From contig NZ_PISP01000001.1 in the NCBI RefSeq assembly GCF_002834295.1, forward strand, positions 434,001-498,000: a DNA stretch of 64,000 bases. Reading direction: 5' to 3'. How positions within the stretch are numbered: position 1 is the stretch's first letter; each line of letters opens with the position of its first letter. This document shows positions 39,001 to 46,243 of the stretch, piece after piece. Under the pieces are notes generated by a model. The model was not told where the DNA came from. It made no database searches and was given only the letters and a program-made list of their open reading frames with translations. Position numbers and translations under genes: made by a program. The DNA comes from Rhodohalobacter barkolensis. GTDB lineage: Bacteria; Bacteroidota; Rhodothermia; Balneolales; Balneolaceae.

Positions 39001-39574
39001 AAATGAACAAGGTGAGGAAAATCCATTGGTTTTGGTTGATTATGGTCAGAACTACATCTCTTACGGCAAAGGTGCGGCTGCTTTAAATGCGATAGCGCAT
39101 GGGCTTGGACGGGAAAAGTTTCATGATTTTTTATCCGAATTTTTCAGGGAGTTTGCTGAATCTGACAGGTACTCAACGTCGCTCAATTTTTTTGAAATGC
39201 TTGAGCAAAATACGCCGGACAGTTCAGCTATTATCATTGAAGAAAACCTCAACAAATCGATAACCTATAATCTTGAGATCCTATCAGCAGAGATGAGCAG
39301 GGAAGATCAAAATGGCTGGCTGGTGGAAGTGGAATACAATGTTAAACCGTATGAACTGGAAAAGTCTATAACCGGGTTTTATCAAAGGCCCATCGAACTT
39401 GGAGTATATGACCAGCAGGGTGAATTAATTCGGCTGTTACCTATTTTACCAAGTGAGAATAAAAATACAATACGGATCGAAATGACGTCTAAACCTCATC
39501 GATTGGTGCTGGACCCGAACTATTTGATACTGGATGCTGAAAGAAATAATAACAGTATCACAGTAGATGAATAA
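36074..39574 (+). CDS. ABC-2 permease fused to M1 aminopeptidase
   Basis: A 1166-residue fusion. Residues 1-560 hold two ABC-2-type permease halves with about a dozen transmembrane helices in two sets (starting at about 20 and 330). After another helix near 575, residues 620-1166 form a gluzincin peptidase of the M1 family: HEMTH with His916, Glu917 and His920, followed after 19 residues by Glu940 in FLTESITEYL; this spacing is one longer than in classical M1 enzymes but usual for the ABC-fused branch. A GxMEN-type exopeptidase motif is not evident. Such proteins occur in Bacteroidota, with unknown substrate. Expected topology puts the peptidase outside the inner membrane. It is regulated with the ATPase, probably by the AraC protein upstream. 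Confidence 0.88.
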   Translation: MTFSAIFRYEMKVWLKKPAFYLIAGCCYVIPLFLFIGTGGYFDGTIVEETKTLLYLNSPFQITSFLHLIGKFLLFLVAAIIGSTIYKDFQHDVFRLIYSYPIGKGTYLNAKFMCSFLLVCFLSLLPLAAFISGEFVLGEGSPYITSTSIQGYLFSYGFILLPNLFVFGLLVFSVVALFRNIYAGFLVVLILISFQGLVENMFHQSNFLVALLDPFGKYASLDHTRFWTLAEKNQLPLSISRTLIYNRIVWLGVGISAGFITYRKFSLSQFGLDISLSRKRVIKSRPGISKTHPEKVMQFEPLSGFKQTLFQLYTMVRYQVSYVMRHWIFISFALMGLLLMLFMLNRILYSGELTMLPLTRLILQIPVLFYMMLVVFATFIFSGMLMLLEKDSGMEPLIYSTSVPTSTIILSKTVSLILIQFVLLLLFMGAGISMQILNGYFHFDFTHYFFALFILHAPVLAVWALLSVFVFSVTRHLYSGLFILLLAWLAQFGYEQLGITSKLLQFNTFPLLEYSDFIGYGSALVGRIVVQTYWFLWGILLLLAAIRVWPRVQVDSLKIKWAAVKNSADRKRLAFSGLLLLPLLMVSYIIIDGETSIYKVDESQKVLSEFTEKFHVLKDLPQPRISAVSLRVDLYPEKHDFTLDGEYVLVNRTDVPIDTILIKTSMDEITEYRLETLGREIDSFPPLHFYVAQLSGSLMPGDSIRMHFNVKNRPNTLFQRNSGVLSSGTFLTQDILPRIGYFLGQGLQSPDSSDHVNNHYQSWDSDLVSYSATISTSADQVAFTNGSLIKDWQENGRNYFSYETTKPVKFNFHFNSGKFDTYKDYWNDTLITIYHHPGHTQNLEAIASGVKASLEFNHELFGYTPSEKKINIIEYPLTEGSFSTLKTNSIIMSESVFGVNTNQAEKINFPFYVAAHEMTHHWFGNKLIPKDSPGALFLTESITEYLTLQIFKERFGDDAARNFLKVQHERYFRGRANEQGEENPLVLVDYGQNYISYGKGAAALNAIAHGLGREKFHDFLSEFFREFAESDRYSTSLNFFEMLEQNTPDSSAIIIEENLNKSITYNLEILSAEMSREDQNGWLVEVEYNVKPYELEKSITGFYQRPIELGVYDQQGELIRLLPILPSENKNTIRIEMTSKPHRLVLDPNYLILDAERNNNSITVDE

Positions 39575-39840
39575 GGCTACAGGTGTCAACACAGTATGAG
39601 CGTATTCCGGCCTCGCGATATAAATTGTGTTTGTTGATCGCTTCAAACGGCTTCATCAAATCTGTGTCCGGGCGGTAGACTAGATCGCAAAACGCATCCC
39701 ATTCCGAGAAGCAGTTACATTTTATCCTTTCCCGGTCGTTTCGGGATTCCGGTTCAAACTCCTCCGGCCAGTACTCATCAGGCCGCCCAGGCACGGCGAA
39801 ATCTTCCATCATGCAGAACTCTAAAATATCCGGCTGAGCT
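39558..39840 (-). pseudogene. C-terminal fragment of a DinB-family gene
   Basis: Read on the minus strand, the frame runs RLAQPDILEFC, then MMEDFAVPGRP, DEYWPEEFEPESRNDRE and KPFEAINKHNLYREAG before losing similarity and ending. This order (RxAQxDILEF, YWP, WPES) matches the middle of DinB/DfsB-type four-helix proteins. The 5' end is cut exactly where the duplicated sdhB segment begins, so the gene was truncated by that event. The N-terminal half of a DinB protein is missing here; a separate N-terminal fragment occurs at 54235-54489. Confidence 0.7.
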
Positions 39841-40042
39841 AAGCGGTTTGTCCGGTAGGAATCAGCATTTCAGCAATTGCAGAGATGCGAAGAGACTACA
39901 TGAAGGCGATTCTCTAAGAACTCCTTTTTAGATACGAATACTGACTAATATTAAAGGCGTGGGTTTAAACACTCACGCCTTTTCTATTTTCAAGAGCATT
40001 TAAAGTATCCCCCTTCGAAGGGGGATTGAGGGGGATGACCTA
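39841..40042 (+). repeat. Downstream copy of the sdhB 3' end plus terminator
   Basis: Repeats the final 25 codons of sdhB (encoding [20 protein letters not shown] and the last residues), its stop, the terminator hairpin (here 39956-39979, then TTTTCT) and the following C/G-run hairpin. It is about 90 % identical by eye to 32098-32297, with most differences after the stop codon. There is no start codon, so it is not expressed as protein. It is a junction scar flanking the 32.3-39.8 kb accessory segment. Confidence 0.9.
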
Positions 40043-40089
40043 AGCAATGATTTTGCTCAAAAATTATCTAAAAAGTATTAGGTATCACA

Positions 40090-40345
40090 TCTTTCATATT
40101 ACTTTTGGGCCGCCAAAAGTAATCATCCCGAGGTCTCGGGACGCGGACTGTGATTGCTTCCGGGCCTGGTTTGCCCGCGCGGTTACACAACATCGATTGC
40201 TACCGGGGAAGCCGATATTGTGACGTCTCCCGCGATTTGATGCAAAACACGCTATTTCGCTGGCGCGTTCAAAAAATGAGCTCCACCAATCAAGGCCGGG
40301 GAGTTTTTCTTTTTTTATACCGTGTAAGCGAGATTGAAGGGGGTG
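40090..40345. repeat. Structured GC-rich intergenic element (REP-like)
   Basis: Begins with a perfect 11-bp hairpin ATTACTTTTGG-GCCG-CCAAAAGTAAT (40098-40123), then CCCGAG-GT-CTCGGG (40127-40140), then a GC-rich tract of about 200 bp. It has no supported open reading frame. Sequences opening with this hairpin recur in intergenic DNA of Bacteroidota-like genomes as I recall them, but I see only one copy here. The rest of the gap before the aldo/keto reductase is unremarkable. Confidence 0.45.
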
Positions 40346-40432
40346 GCCTTAATCAGAGGTTCATAATTAAGAGGTAACATTAGGTAGAGGGGCAAACATT
40401 TTTCATCCATATTCGATCAAAAAAACATCATT

Positions 40433-41374
40433 ATGAAGTACAACAAATTCATCAACAGTGCACCTCCGGTTTCAGAAATTGGCCTGGGCACCTGGCAACT
40501 GGGAGAGAGTTCCGATTGGGAAAGTCCAAGTGAGAAGGAAGCCATAGAATTGGTCAAAAAATCCGTAGAGCTTGGGGTTAATTTTTTTGATACTGCCCCC
40601 AATTATGGATTTGGAACAAGTGAAGAGCGGCTTGGCAAGGCGCTGAAGGGAGTTGACAGAGATCAGATCGTTATCAATACGAAATTTGGCCATACAGCTT
40701 CCGGAGATCTGAATTATGCATCCGATTCCATTCGCGAATCATTGGAGGGGAGTCTCCGCCGGCTTCAGATGGATTATGTTGATTCCCTGATACTTCACAA
40801 CCCGCCTTTTGAAATTCTGGATGGGAATAAAAACGACCATTACGAAGTATTGGAGCAGTTAAAAGATGAGGGTAAAATAAAAGCCTACGGTGCCTCCTTA
40901 GACACCAGCGAAGAGATGAAACTTCTCATGGAGACAACAGAGAGTAAAGTGATCGAAGCATTCTTCAATATTTTTCATCAAGAAGCGGCAGTGGCGTTCG
41001 ATGAAGCTCAAAAGAGAGACGTGGGAATCATTGTGAAAATTCCGCTCGATTCTGGGTGGCTGTCCGGTAAATACAGTGAAGAGAGCACGTTCCGGGATAT
41101 CAGGGATCGATGGTCGCGCGAGGATATCAAAACCAGGACCGGGTTAGTTCAGAAATTAAAAGAGATTCTCGATGATGAACGGAATCTTGTGCACACGGCA
41201 CTCTCGTTTTGCCTGGCATACGATGCGGTTTCCACGGTTATTCCCGGCAATAAAAATATTTTGCAGCTAAAAAGTAACCTGGAAAGCCTGAAGCATCCTG
41301 TATCAAAAGAGCTTGTTGAAAAGCTTGAGGCCTTTTATCGCGACGAAGTAAAAGAGCTTAACTTACCCTGGTAG
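40433..41374 (+). CDS. Aldo/keto reductase
   Basis: A 313-residue NAD(P)H-dependent oxidoreductase of the AKR superfamily. The catalytic tetrad is visible: Asp in NFFDTAPNYG (with Tyr of the same motif), Lys in VINTKFG and His in SLILHNPP; the C-terminal cofactor segment AVSTVIPGNKNI is present. Substrate unknown. It stands alone between the structured element and the dispersed repeat; before the segment insertion it may have followed sdhB. Confidence 0.9.
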   Translation: MKYNKFINSAPPVSEIGLGTWQLGESSDWESPSEKEAIELVKKSVELGVNFFDTAPNYGFGTSEERLGKALKGVDRDQIVINTKFGHTASGDLNYASDSIRESLEGSLRRLQMDYVDSLILHNPPFEILDGNKNDHYEVLEQLKDEGKIKAYGASLDTSEEMKLLMETTESKVIEAFFNIFHQEAAVAFDEAQKRDVGIIVKIPLDSGWLSGKYSEESTFRDIRDRWSREDIKTRTGLVQKLKEILDDERNLVHTALSFCLAYDAVSTVIPGNKNILQLKSNLESLKHPVSKELVEKLEAFYRDEVKELNLPW

Positions 41375-41574
41375 CTTAAAATTTGTCAGGATATCACTCA
41401 CTACATGAATGTGATTATGTTCACAGCTTGATCTTTACAGTGATTAAAGAAACCCGGAATTACGATTAACGATTTGTTCGACTTGTATTGACAAGAACGC
41501 TGATTCCTAACCCTCTTCTTCAGAGGCAAAAGCGATTTAGCTGTGTTATCAGTATACATATCCTCTTTTATAGG

Positions 41575-41725
41575 CAAACGGCTGAATGTGTCGTTTTAAA
41601 ACCTTGACCGAAATTTGATCGGTAGAATTGTGACATATAAACTCCTAAACAACAAGCTTTAATTGCAAATAACGCTTTAAACAGATATTCTGCGAAAGAC
41701 GGAGCGGTGTGAGTTCTGTCGTTTA
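41575..41725. repeat. Dispersed accessory-gene repeat, copy C
   Basis: Shares TGAATGTGTCGTT, TTGACCGAAATTTGA, CAAGCTTTAATTGCAAATAA, TAAACAGATATTCTGCG and GTTCTGTCGT with the other copies. It ends just before the ribosome-binding site of the GC-rich pyruvate-kinase-like gene. The rest of the 382-bp gap after the aldo/keto reductase holds no gene. Confidence 0.6.
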
Positions 41726-41756
41726 ATATATGTTCGGCACTAAGAGAGGAGGCCTT

Positions 41757-43667
41757 TTGACTATTAAACTCAGTGAAAGTGATCTTTGGCCGGGAAAAGA
41801 GAGCCCCGCGCAAGTCATCGAGGAACTCAAGTCCATCCGTGCGGAGATGATTGCCGATGCGTCGCAGTCGGCGCCACGCCTCGATCAGGTTCACGCCAAT
41901 TATCGGGATAGCGCGCGCAACCTCCTTCATTACCTCGCCCTCCGGCGTCGCGACCTCCGCCCGTTGCAACTACGGTTGGCCGCGCTGGGGCTTTCTTCGC
42001 TCGGGCGCGCCGAGTCGCACGTTCTTGCCACGGTCGATGCGGTTCTGGAAATTCTCTACCGACTGACCGGATCCCCCCGACAGGCAATAGCGCCAGAGGC
42101 CGCACCTATCGATTTTGAAACCGGAGAGCGGTTGCTGGCGGATCATACCGAAGCGATGTTCGGTCCCGCGAAGCCGGCGCGCAGGGTTCGGATCATGGTC
42201 ACCATGCCGAGCGAGGCGGCGGATGATTACACCCTTGTTCATGAACTGTTGCAGCGGGGAATGGATGGTATGCGAATCAACTGCGCTCACGATGACGCCG
42301 TGGCATGGGCGCGGATGATCGAACATTTGAGGCGAGCCGAGCAAGAACTCGGGCGGTCTTGCCGTGTGTTCATGGATCTGTCGGGGCCCAAGTTACGAAC
42401 CGGCCCGCTCGAGCCGGGTCCTGCGGTGATTCGGGTTCGCCCACGCCGTGACGTGTTTGGCCGGGTCAAGACTCCGGCCCGCATCTGGCTGACTGCCGGT
42501 ACGGCTCCCCGACCCGCCCCGTCGCGGGCCGATGCGTGTCTTCCGGTCCCGGAAATGTGGCTGGCGCGTCTTCGACCGGGGGACAAGGTGAAGTTCACCG
42601 ACACACGGGACTCCAAACGAACCCTGGTGGTCTCCGATGTGATGGCCGGAGGTTGCTGGGCGGAGGCCAGCAAGACGGTTTACATCGACCCCGGTATCGT
42701 CCTGCGGCACGAACGCGAGGGGGATGATCGAGAGGGCGTGATTGGGGCTATTCCGCCGACCGAGAACGCCATTGACCTGCAGGAAGGTGACCAACTCATC
42801 TTAACGCGGAACCTCGAGCCGGGCCGCCCTGCCACGCGCAATGGTGCGGGTCAGGTGCTCACACCCGCAGTGATCGGTTGCACCATTCCCGAGGTGTTCG
42901 ACACTGTCCAGTTTGGCGAGTCGATCTGCTTCGACGACGGTAAGATCTGCGGCATGATCGAGAAAGTGGAGACCGAGCGGGTTCTAATCCGGATCACACG
43001 GACCCGATTGGGCGGCGAGAAATTGCGAGCTGATAAGGGGATCAACCTCCCCGAAAGCAACTTACGACTGCCGGCACTGGGCGCCAAAGATCTCGAGGAT
43101 CTGACCTTCGTTGCCAAACACGCCGATGTGGTCGAACTCTCCTTCGCAAACTGCTCGGAGGACGTGGAATCACTCCAAAAGAACCTCAAGCGGCTGACCA
43201 GTCGCTCGCCCGCCATCGTGCTGAAAATCGAGACACGGCGGGGTTTCGACAACTTACCGGACATGCTGCTCACCGCCATGCGGTCTCCGTGCTGTGGGGT
43301 GATGATTGCCCGCGGCGATCTGGCCGTCGAGTGCGGCTTCCAGAGATTGGCGGAAGTACAGGAGGAGATCCTCTGGATCTGCGAGGCCGCCCACGTTCCT
43401 GTGATCTGGGCGACGCAGGTTCTGGAAATGCTCGCTAAGGAAGGGATGCCTACGATGGCAGAAATCACCGACGCCGCAATGGGCGACCGGGCCGAGTGTG
43501 TCATGCTCAACAAGGGCCCGCATGTGCTCAATGCAGTCTTGGTGCTTGACGATGTCTTGCGCCGGATGCAAGACCACCAGTCCAAGAAAAGTGCCATGCT
43601 CCGGGAGTTACGGTTGGCACGTGCGCGGCGGGCCGAACCAGGTGATGCAGCAGACGGTGGGGCATGA
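41757..43667 (+). CDS. Pyruvate-kinase-like protein, laterally acquired
   Basis: A 636-residue protein if it starts at TTG, chosen because AGAGGAGG ends 4 nt before it; an in-frame ATG nine codons upstream lacks such a site. Residues 1-130 are an N-terminal extension. The pyruvate-kinase barrel then shows MRINCAHD (usual RxNFSH), MDLSGPKLRTG, KIETRRGF with the catalytic Lys, and ARGDLAVECG. Lys replaces Glu in the SGPK motif and the Ser and Thr potassium ligands are changed, a pattern linked to K+-independent enzymes. The C-terminal allosteric domain is absent and MLSGETA reads MLNKGPH. Base composition from about 41790 is visibly much more GC-rich than all neighbours, indicating transfer. 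Catalytic activity is plausible but not certain. Confidence 0.75.
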   Translation: MTIKLSESDLWPGKESPAQVIEELKSIRAEMIADASQSAPRLDQVHANYRDSARNLLHYLALRRRDLRPLQLRLAALGLSSLGRAESHVLATVDAVLEILYRLTGSPRQAIAPEAAPIDFETGERLLADHTEAMFGPAKPARRVRIMVTMPSEAADDYTLVHELLQRGMDGMRINCAHDDAVAWARMIEHLRRAEQELGRSCRVFMDLSGPKLRTGPLEPGPAVIRVRPRRDVFGRVKTPARIWLTAGTAPRPAPSRADACLPVPEMWLARLRPGDKVKFTDTRDSKRTLVVSDVMAGGCWAEASKTVYIDPGIVLRHEREGDDREGVIGAIPPTENAIDLQEGDQLILTRNLEPGRPATRNGAGQVLTPAVIGCTIPEVFDTVQFGESICFDDGKICGMIEKVETERVLIRITRTRLGGEKLRADKGINLPESNLRLPALGAKDLEDLTFVAKHADVVELSFANCSEDVESLQKNLKRLTSRSPAIVLKIETRRGFDNLPDMLLTAMRSPCCGVMIARGDLAVECGFQRLAEVQEEILWICEAAHVPVIWATQVLEMLAKEGMPTMAEITDAAMGDRAECVMLNKGPHVLNAVLVLDDVLRRMQDHQSKKSAMLRELRLARARRAEPGDAADGGA

Positions 43668-43843
43668 TTCGTTTTATGTCACCGCAGGCCGACAGTGCCC
43701 AGACGCTGCTGAGAGGGGTTCATTATCCCATTCGCAAAGCTTTCTGATAAATATCTACCCCTTGAACCAAAAATCGAAAGAGATACTATCGTTGCCGGAG
43801 TAGAATTCGTTGTAAACTCTGTGATTATTGGTTAACGTTTATA

Positions 43844-45334
43844 ATGACCATGGTTTGCAGATTACAAATACCAACGAATGAACAAAACATAGCGCCTGTT
43901 TGTGATTTCACGATCAGCTGGTGTTTAAATCATGGTTTGTCGAAAGTGGAATCTATCCGTTTTACTGTGGCTGTAAGTGAGCTTGTCACAGATATTATTC
44001 TGTTTGCCTATCCTGAAAACAGCCGGGAAAATTTTGAAATCGAATATCACTACAGTTTCCCGAATTTGGAAATTGTTGTGAGTGAATTGGGGGAACCATT
44101 TGATCCGGACAAACACACATATGATGCTAAAAAGGCACGGGAAGAAAGCAATTTCGAAGGTGCAGGTTTATTGTTAATGAAGGAGCTTAGTGATGAGTTC
44201 TCCTTTATCAACAAAGGCAAAGAGGGCAAAGAGTTCAGGTTGTCCAAAAAAATAGAAATACATGATATCGATGAACTGTTACAACAGTCTGCAACTTTGC
44301 GTGAACCGGAGATTGACCGTGACGAACAAGAGATTCCCCATAAGAATATTGATGAATTTACAGTGAGCCGTATCCGGTCTGCTGATGCAGAGGAAATAGC
44401 AAAAATTTTCTACCGCACGTATGAGTACAGTTACTTCAAGGAGGATATGTATTTACCCAAAAAAATTGAGGAAGCTGTATTAAGTAAGGAAAAGCTCGGG
44501 GTGATTGCCCGGAAAGAGGATGGGGAAGCGATTGGATATTTTGGTGTTATGCAAAAAGAGGACTCGGATATTGCTGAACTGGGAGAAGCTATTGTAACGC
44601 CCAGCTATCGAAGAAATGGGGTGATGACCTCGATGATGAACCATCTCATCGAAATTCTAAAGGATCAGGGTGTGACAGCTTTATTTGCCAAAGCGGTGAC
44701 CAACCATCTGGTGAGTCAAAAAGTGAATCACAAATTTGGATATGAAACTACGGCAATTTTGCTCGCCCTTTCAGAAAATATCAAGTACAAAGGATTTGAT
44801 GAAGATTATCCACAACCGATTTCTGCTGCCCTTGAATTTTTACCCCTTATACATCCCAAGCAAAAATCAGTCTATCTGCCTGAGAAATACAAGGATTTTA
44901 TTCTGGAGACGTATGAGGAACTTAGATTAGAAGTAGAACCAAAAGAAGTGACATCCACCCACTTGGCTGAAAAGTCAGATATAGATCTGAATGTTAACTA
45001 TACCAGCCTGACCTCGTTGATAGTGGTCAATAAATATGGCAAAGATTTTCAGGAGGTACTCTCGAATATGGTCAGCAGCCTTGAGGAGAAAAATCCGTGT
45101 GTTATTTACCTGGATCTTCCACTGGAGAATGAATCGACGCCGGAACAGTTTTCAGAGGCGGTGTCATCAGAATTCATTTACTCCGGACTTATGCCTCAAT
45201 TTCACCGGCAATCCGATTACCTTCGATTACAAAAAGTGTATTCATCCCTTGATCCTGACATTATTGAAATTTACTCCGATTTCGGAAATAAAATTAAATC
45301 ACTTGTTGTAGATGAATATCATAGACACACATAA
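43844..45334 (+). CDS. RsbW-like HATPase fused to GNAT acetyltransferase
   Basis: A 496-residue protein. Residues 1-145 are an anti-sigma-factor-type HATPase: N-box AVSELVTDIILFAY, G1-like VSELGEPFDP and G2-like FEGAGLLLMKELSDEFSF. Two usual ATP/Mg residues differ (N-box Asn to Asp, G1 Asp to Glu). Residues 165-320 are a GNAT domain with FTVSRIRSADAEEIAKIF, the acetyl-CoA loop SYRRNGVMTSMM and a final FGYE. Residues 330-496 form a further mixed alpha/beta domain I do not recognise. It overlaps a STAS-like gene by 23 bp, which suggests a partner-switching pair. Confidence 0.8.
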   Translation: MTMVCRLQIPTNEQNIAPVCDFTISWCLNHGLSKVESIRFTVAVSELVTDIILFAYPENSRENFEIEYHYSFPNLEIVVSELGEPFDPDKHTYDAKKAREESNFEGAGLLLMKELSDEFSFINKGKEGKEFRLSKKIEIHDIDELLQQSATLREPEIDRDEQEIPHKNIDEFTVSRIRSADAEEIAKIFYRTYEYSYFKEDMYLPKKIEEAVLSKEKLGVIARKEDGEAIGYFGVMQKEDSDIAELGEAIVTPSYRRNGVMTSMMNHLIEILKDQGVTALFAKAVTNHLVSQKVNHKFGYETTAILLALSENIKYKGFDEDYPQPISAALEFLPLIHPKQKSVYLPEKYKDFILETYEELRLEVEPKEVTSTHLAEKSDIDLNVNYTSLTSLIVVNKYGKDFQEVLSNMVSSLEEKNPCVIYLDLPLENESTPEQFSEAVSSEFIYSGLMPQFHRQSDYLRLQKVYSSLDPDIIEIYSDFGNKIKSLVVDEYHRHT

Positions 45335-45608
45335 AGAGGGGCAGGTTTTATCAGTCACGATTCATAGCCATTTCAATCTGCGAACAAAAAATAAGATTGA
45401 AAGCCGCCTGACCCCGGGAATCAATAAACTGACTATTAATCTGATTAATTGTAATTTTATAGACAGTGAAGGGGTGATTTTTTTACATGAGTGGTTAAAA
45501 AGCGGAAATGATTTACTTCTTAAAAAACCACCGCCCATTTTTTTTGAAATTCTGGAAATCCTGGAACTGGATGATTTATGGGATCTTGAAAATATCATAA
45601 TAAATTAA
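45312..45608 (+). CDS. STAS-domain protein (anti-anti-sigma-like)
   Basis: A 98-residue protein with the STAS pattern: N-terminal strands (GQVLSVTIHSHFNL), KLTINLINCNFIDSEGVIFL with the DSEG motif where anti-anti-sigma factors carry the regulated serine, and a C-terminal helix after PPIFFEILEILELDDLW. It overlaps the HATPase-GNAT gene, so the two products probably bind each other. No sigma factor or phosphatase gene is adjacent. Confidence 0.7.
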   Translation: MNIIDTHKEGQVLSVTIHSHFNLRTKNKIESRLTPGINKLTINLINCNFIDSEGVIFLHEWLKSGNDLLLKKPPPIFFEILEILELDDLWDLENIIIN

Positions 45609-45618
45609 ATTCAAGTGT

Positions 45619-46233
45619 ATGTCTGAACAAAAATCCAACTCTATGATCGATATTACAGATGACCCCAATCTTTGGGAGCGAATTTTTATGGTTCACTCTT
45701 TACTTGTTATTGGAAGCAGGGAAAAAAACGGGGATTATAATATGGCTCCTAAACACATGGCGATGCCGTTGGGAATGGGGCCTTATATCGGTTTTATGGG
45801 TACGCCCAGAAAGACGACGTATCAAAATATCAAACGTGAGAAAGTTTTTACGGTGAGTTACCCGCAATCCGATCAACTGGTTTTTTCCAGTATTACGGCG
45901 TCATCCCGGGACGAAGAAGATGAGAAACCGGCTATTTTAACGGTCCCTAAAGTAGATGCTCAAAAAATAGATGGTAAGTTTATCAAAGGTTCCTATCTGC
46001 AATTCGAGTGCACTCTTCATGAAATCATGGGTAAATTTGGAGAATGGGAGATGATTGTGGGAAAGATTGTAGCAGCGTATGTACACGAAGATGCAATCCG
46101 GAAAGAAGGGATTGAAGCCGATGATGCCAGCCTGATCAGTAATAACCCACTGCTGGCCTATCTGCATCCCGGCCGGTTCAGCATCATCAAAAAAAGCAAC
46201 ACATTTCCGTTACCTAAAGACTTTAAAATATAA
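45619..46233 (+). CDS. Flavin reductase-like FMN-binding split-barrel protein
   Basis: A 204-residue protein with the flavin reductase-like domain: SLLVIGSREKNGDYNMAPKH (FMN-contacting strand), GPYIGFMGTPRKTTYQNI, FTVSYPQ and the dimer strand YLQFECTLHEI. It probably reduces or binds FMN. It lies 10 bp after the STAS gene and 10 bp before the M20 peptidase, so four genes from 43844 to 47398 can form one operon. Confidence 0.8.
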   Translation: MSEQKSNSMIDITDDPNLWERIFMVHSLLVIGSREKNGDYNMAPKHMAMPLGMGPYIGFMGTPRKTTYQNIKREKVFTVSYPQSDQLVFSSITASSRDEEDEKPAILTVPKVDAQKIDGKFIKGSYLQFECTLHEIMGKFGEWEMIVGKIVAAYVHEDAIRKEGIEADDASLISNNPLLAYLHPGRFSIIKKSNTFPLPKDFKI

Positions 46234-46243
46234 ATTACAGGTC

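Noticed and set aside
39841-40042. A second working sdhB gene
   Set aside because: Only the last 25 codons are present, without start codon or upstream iron-sulfur motifs.
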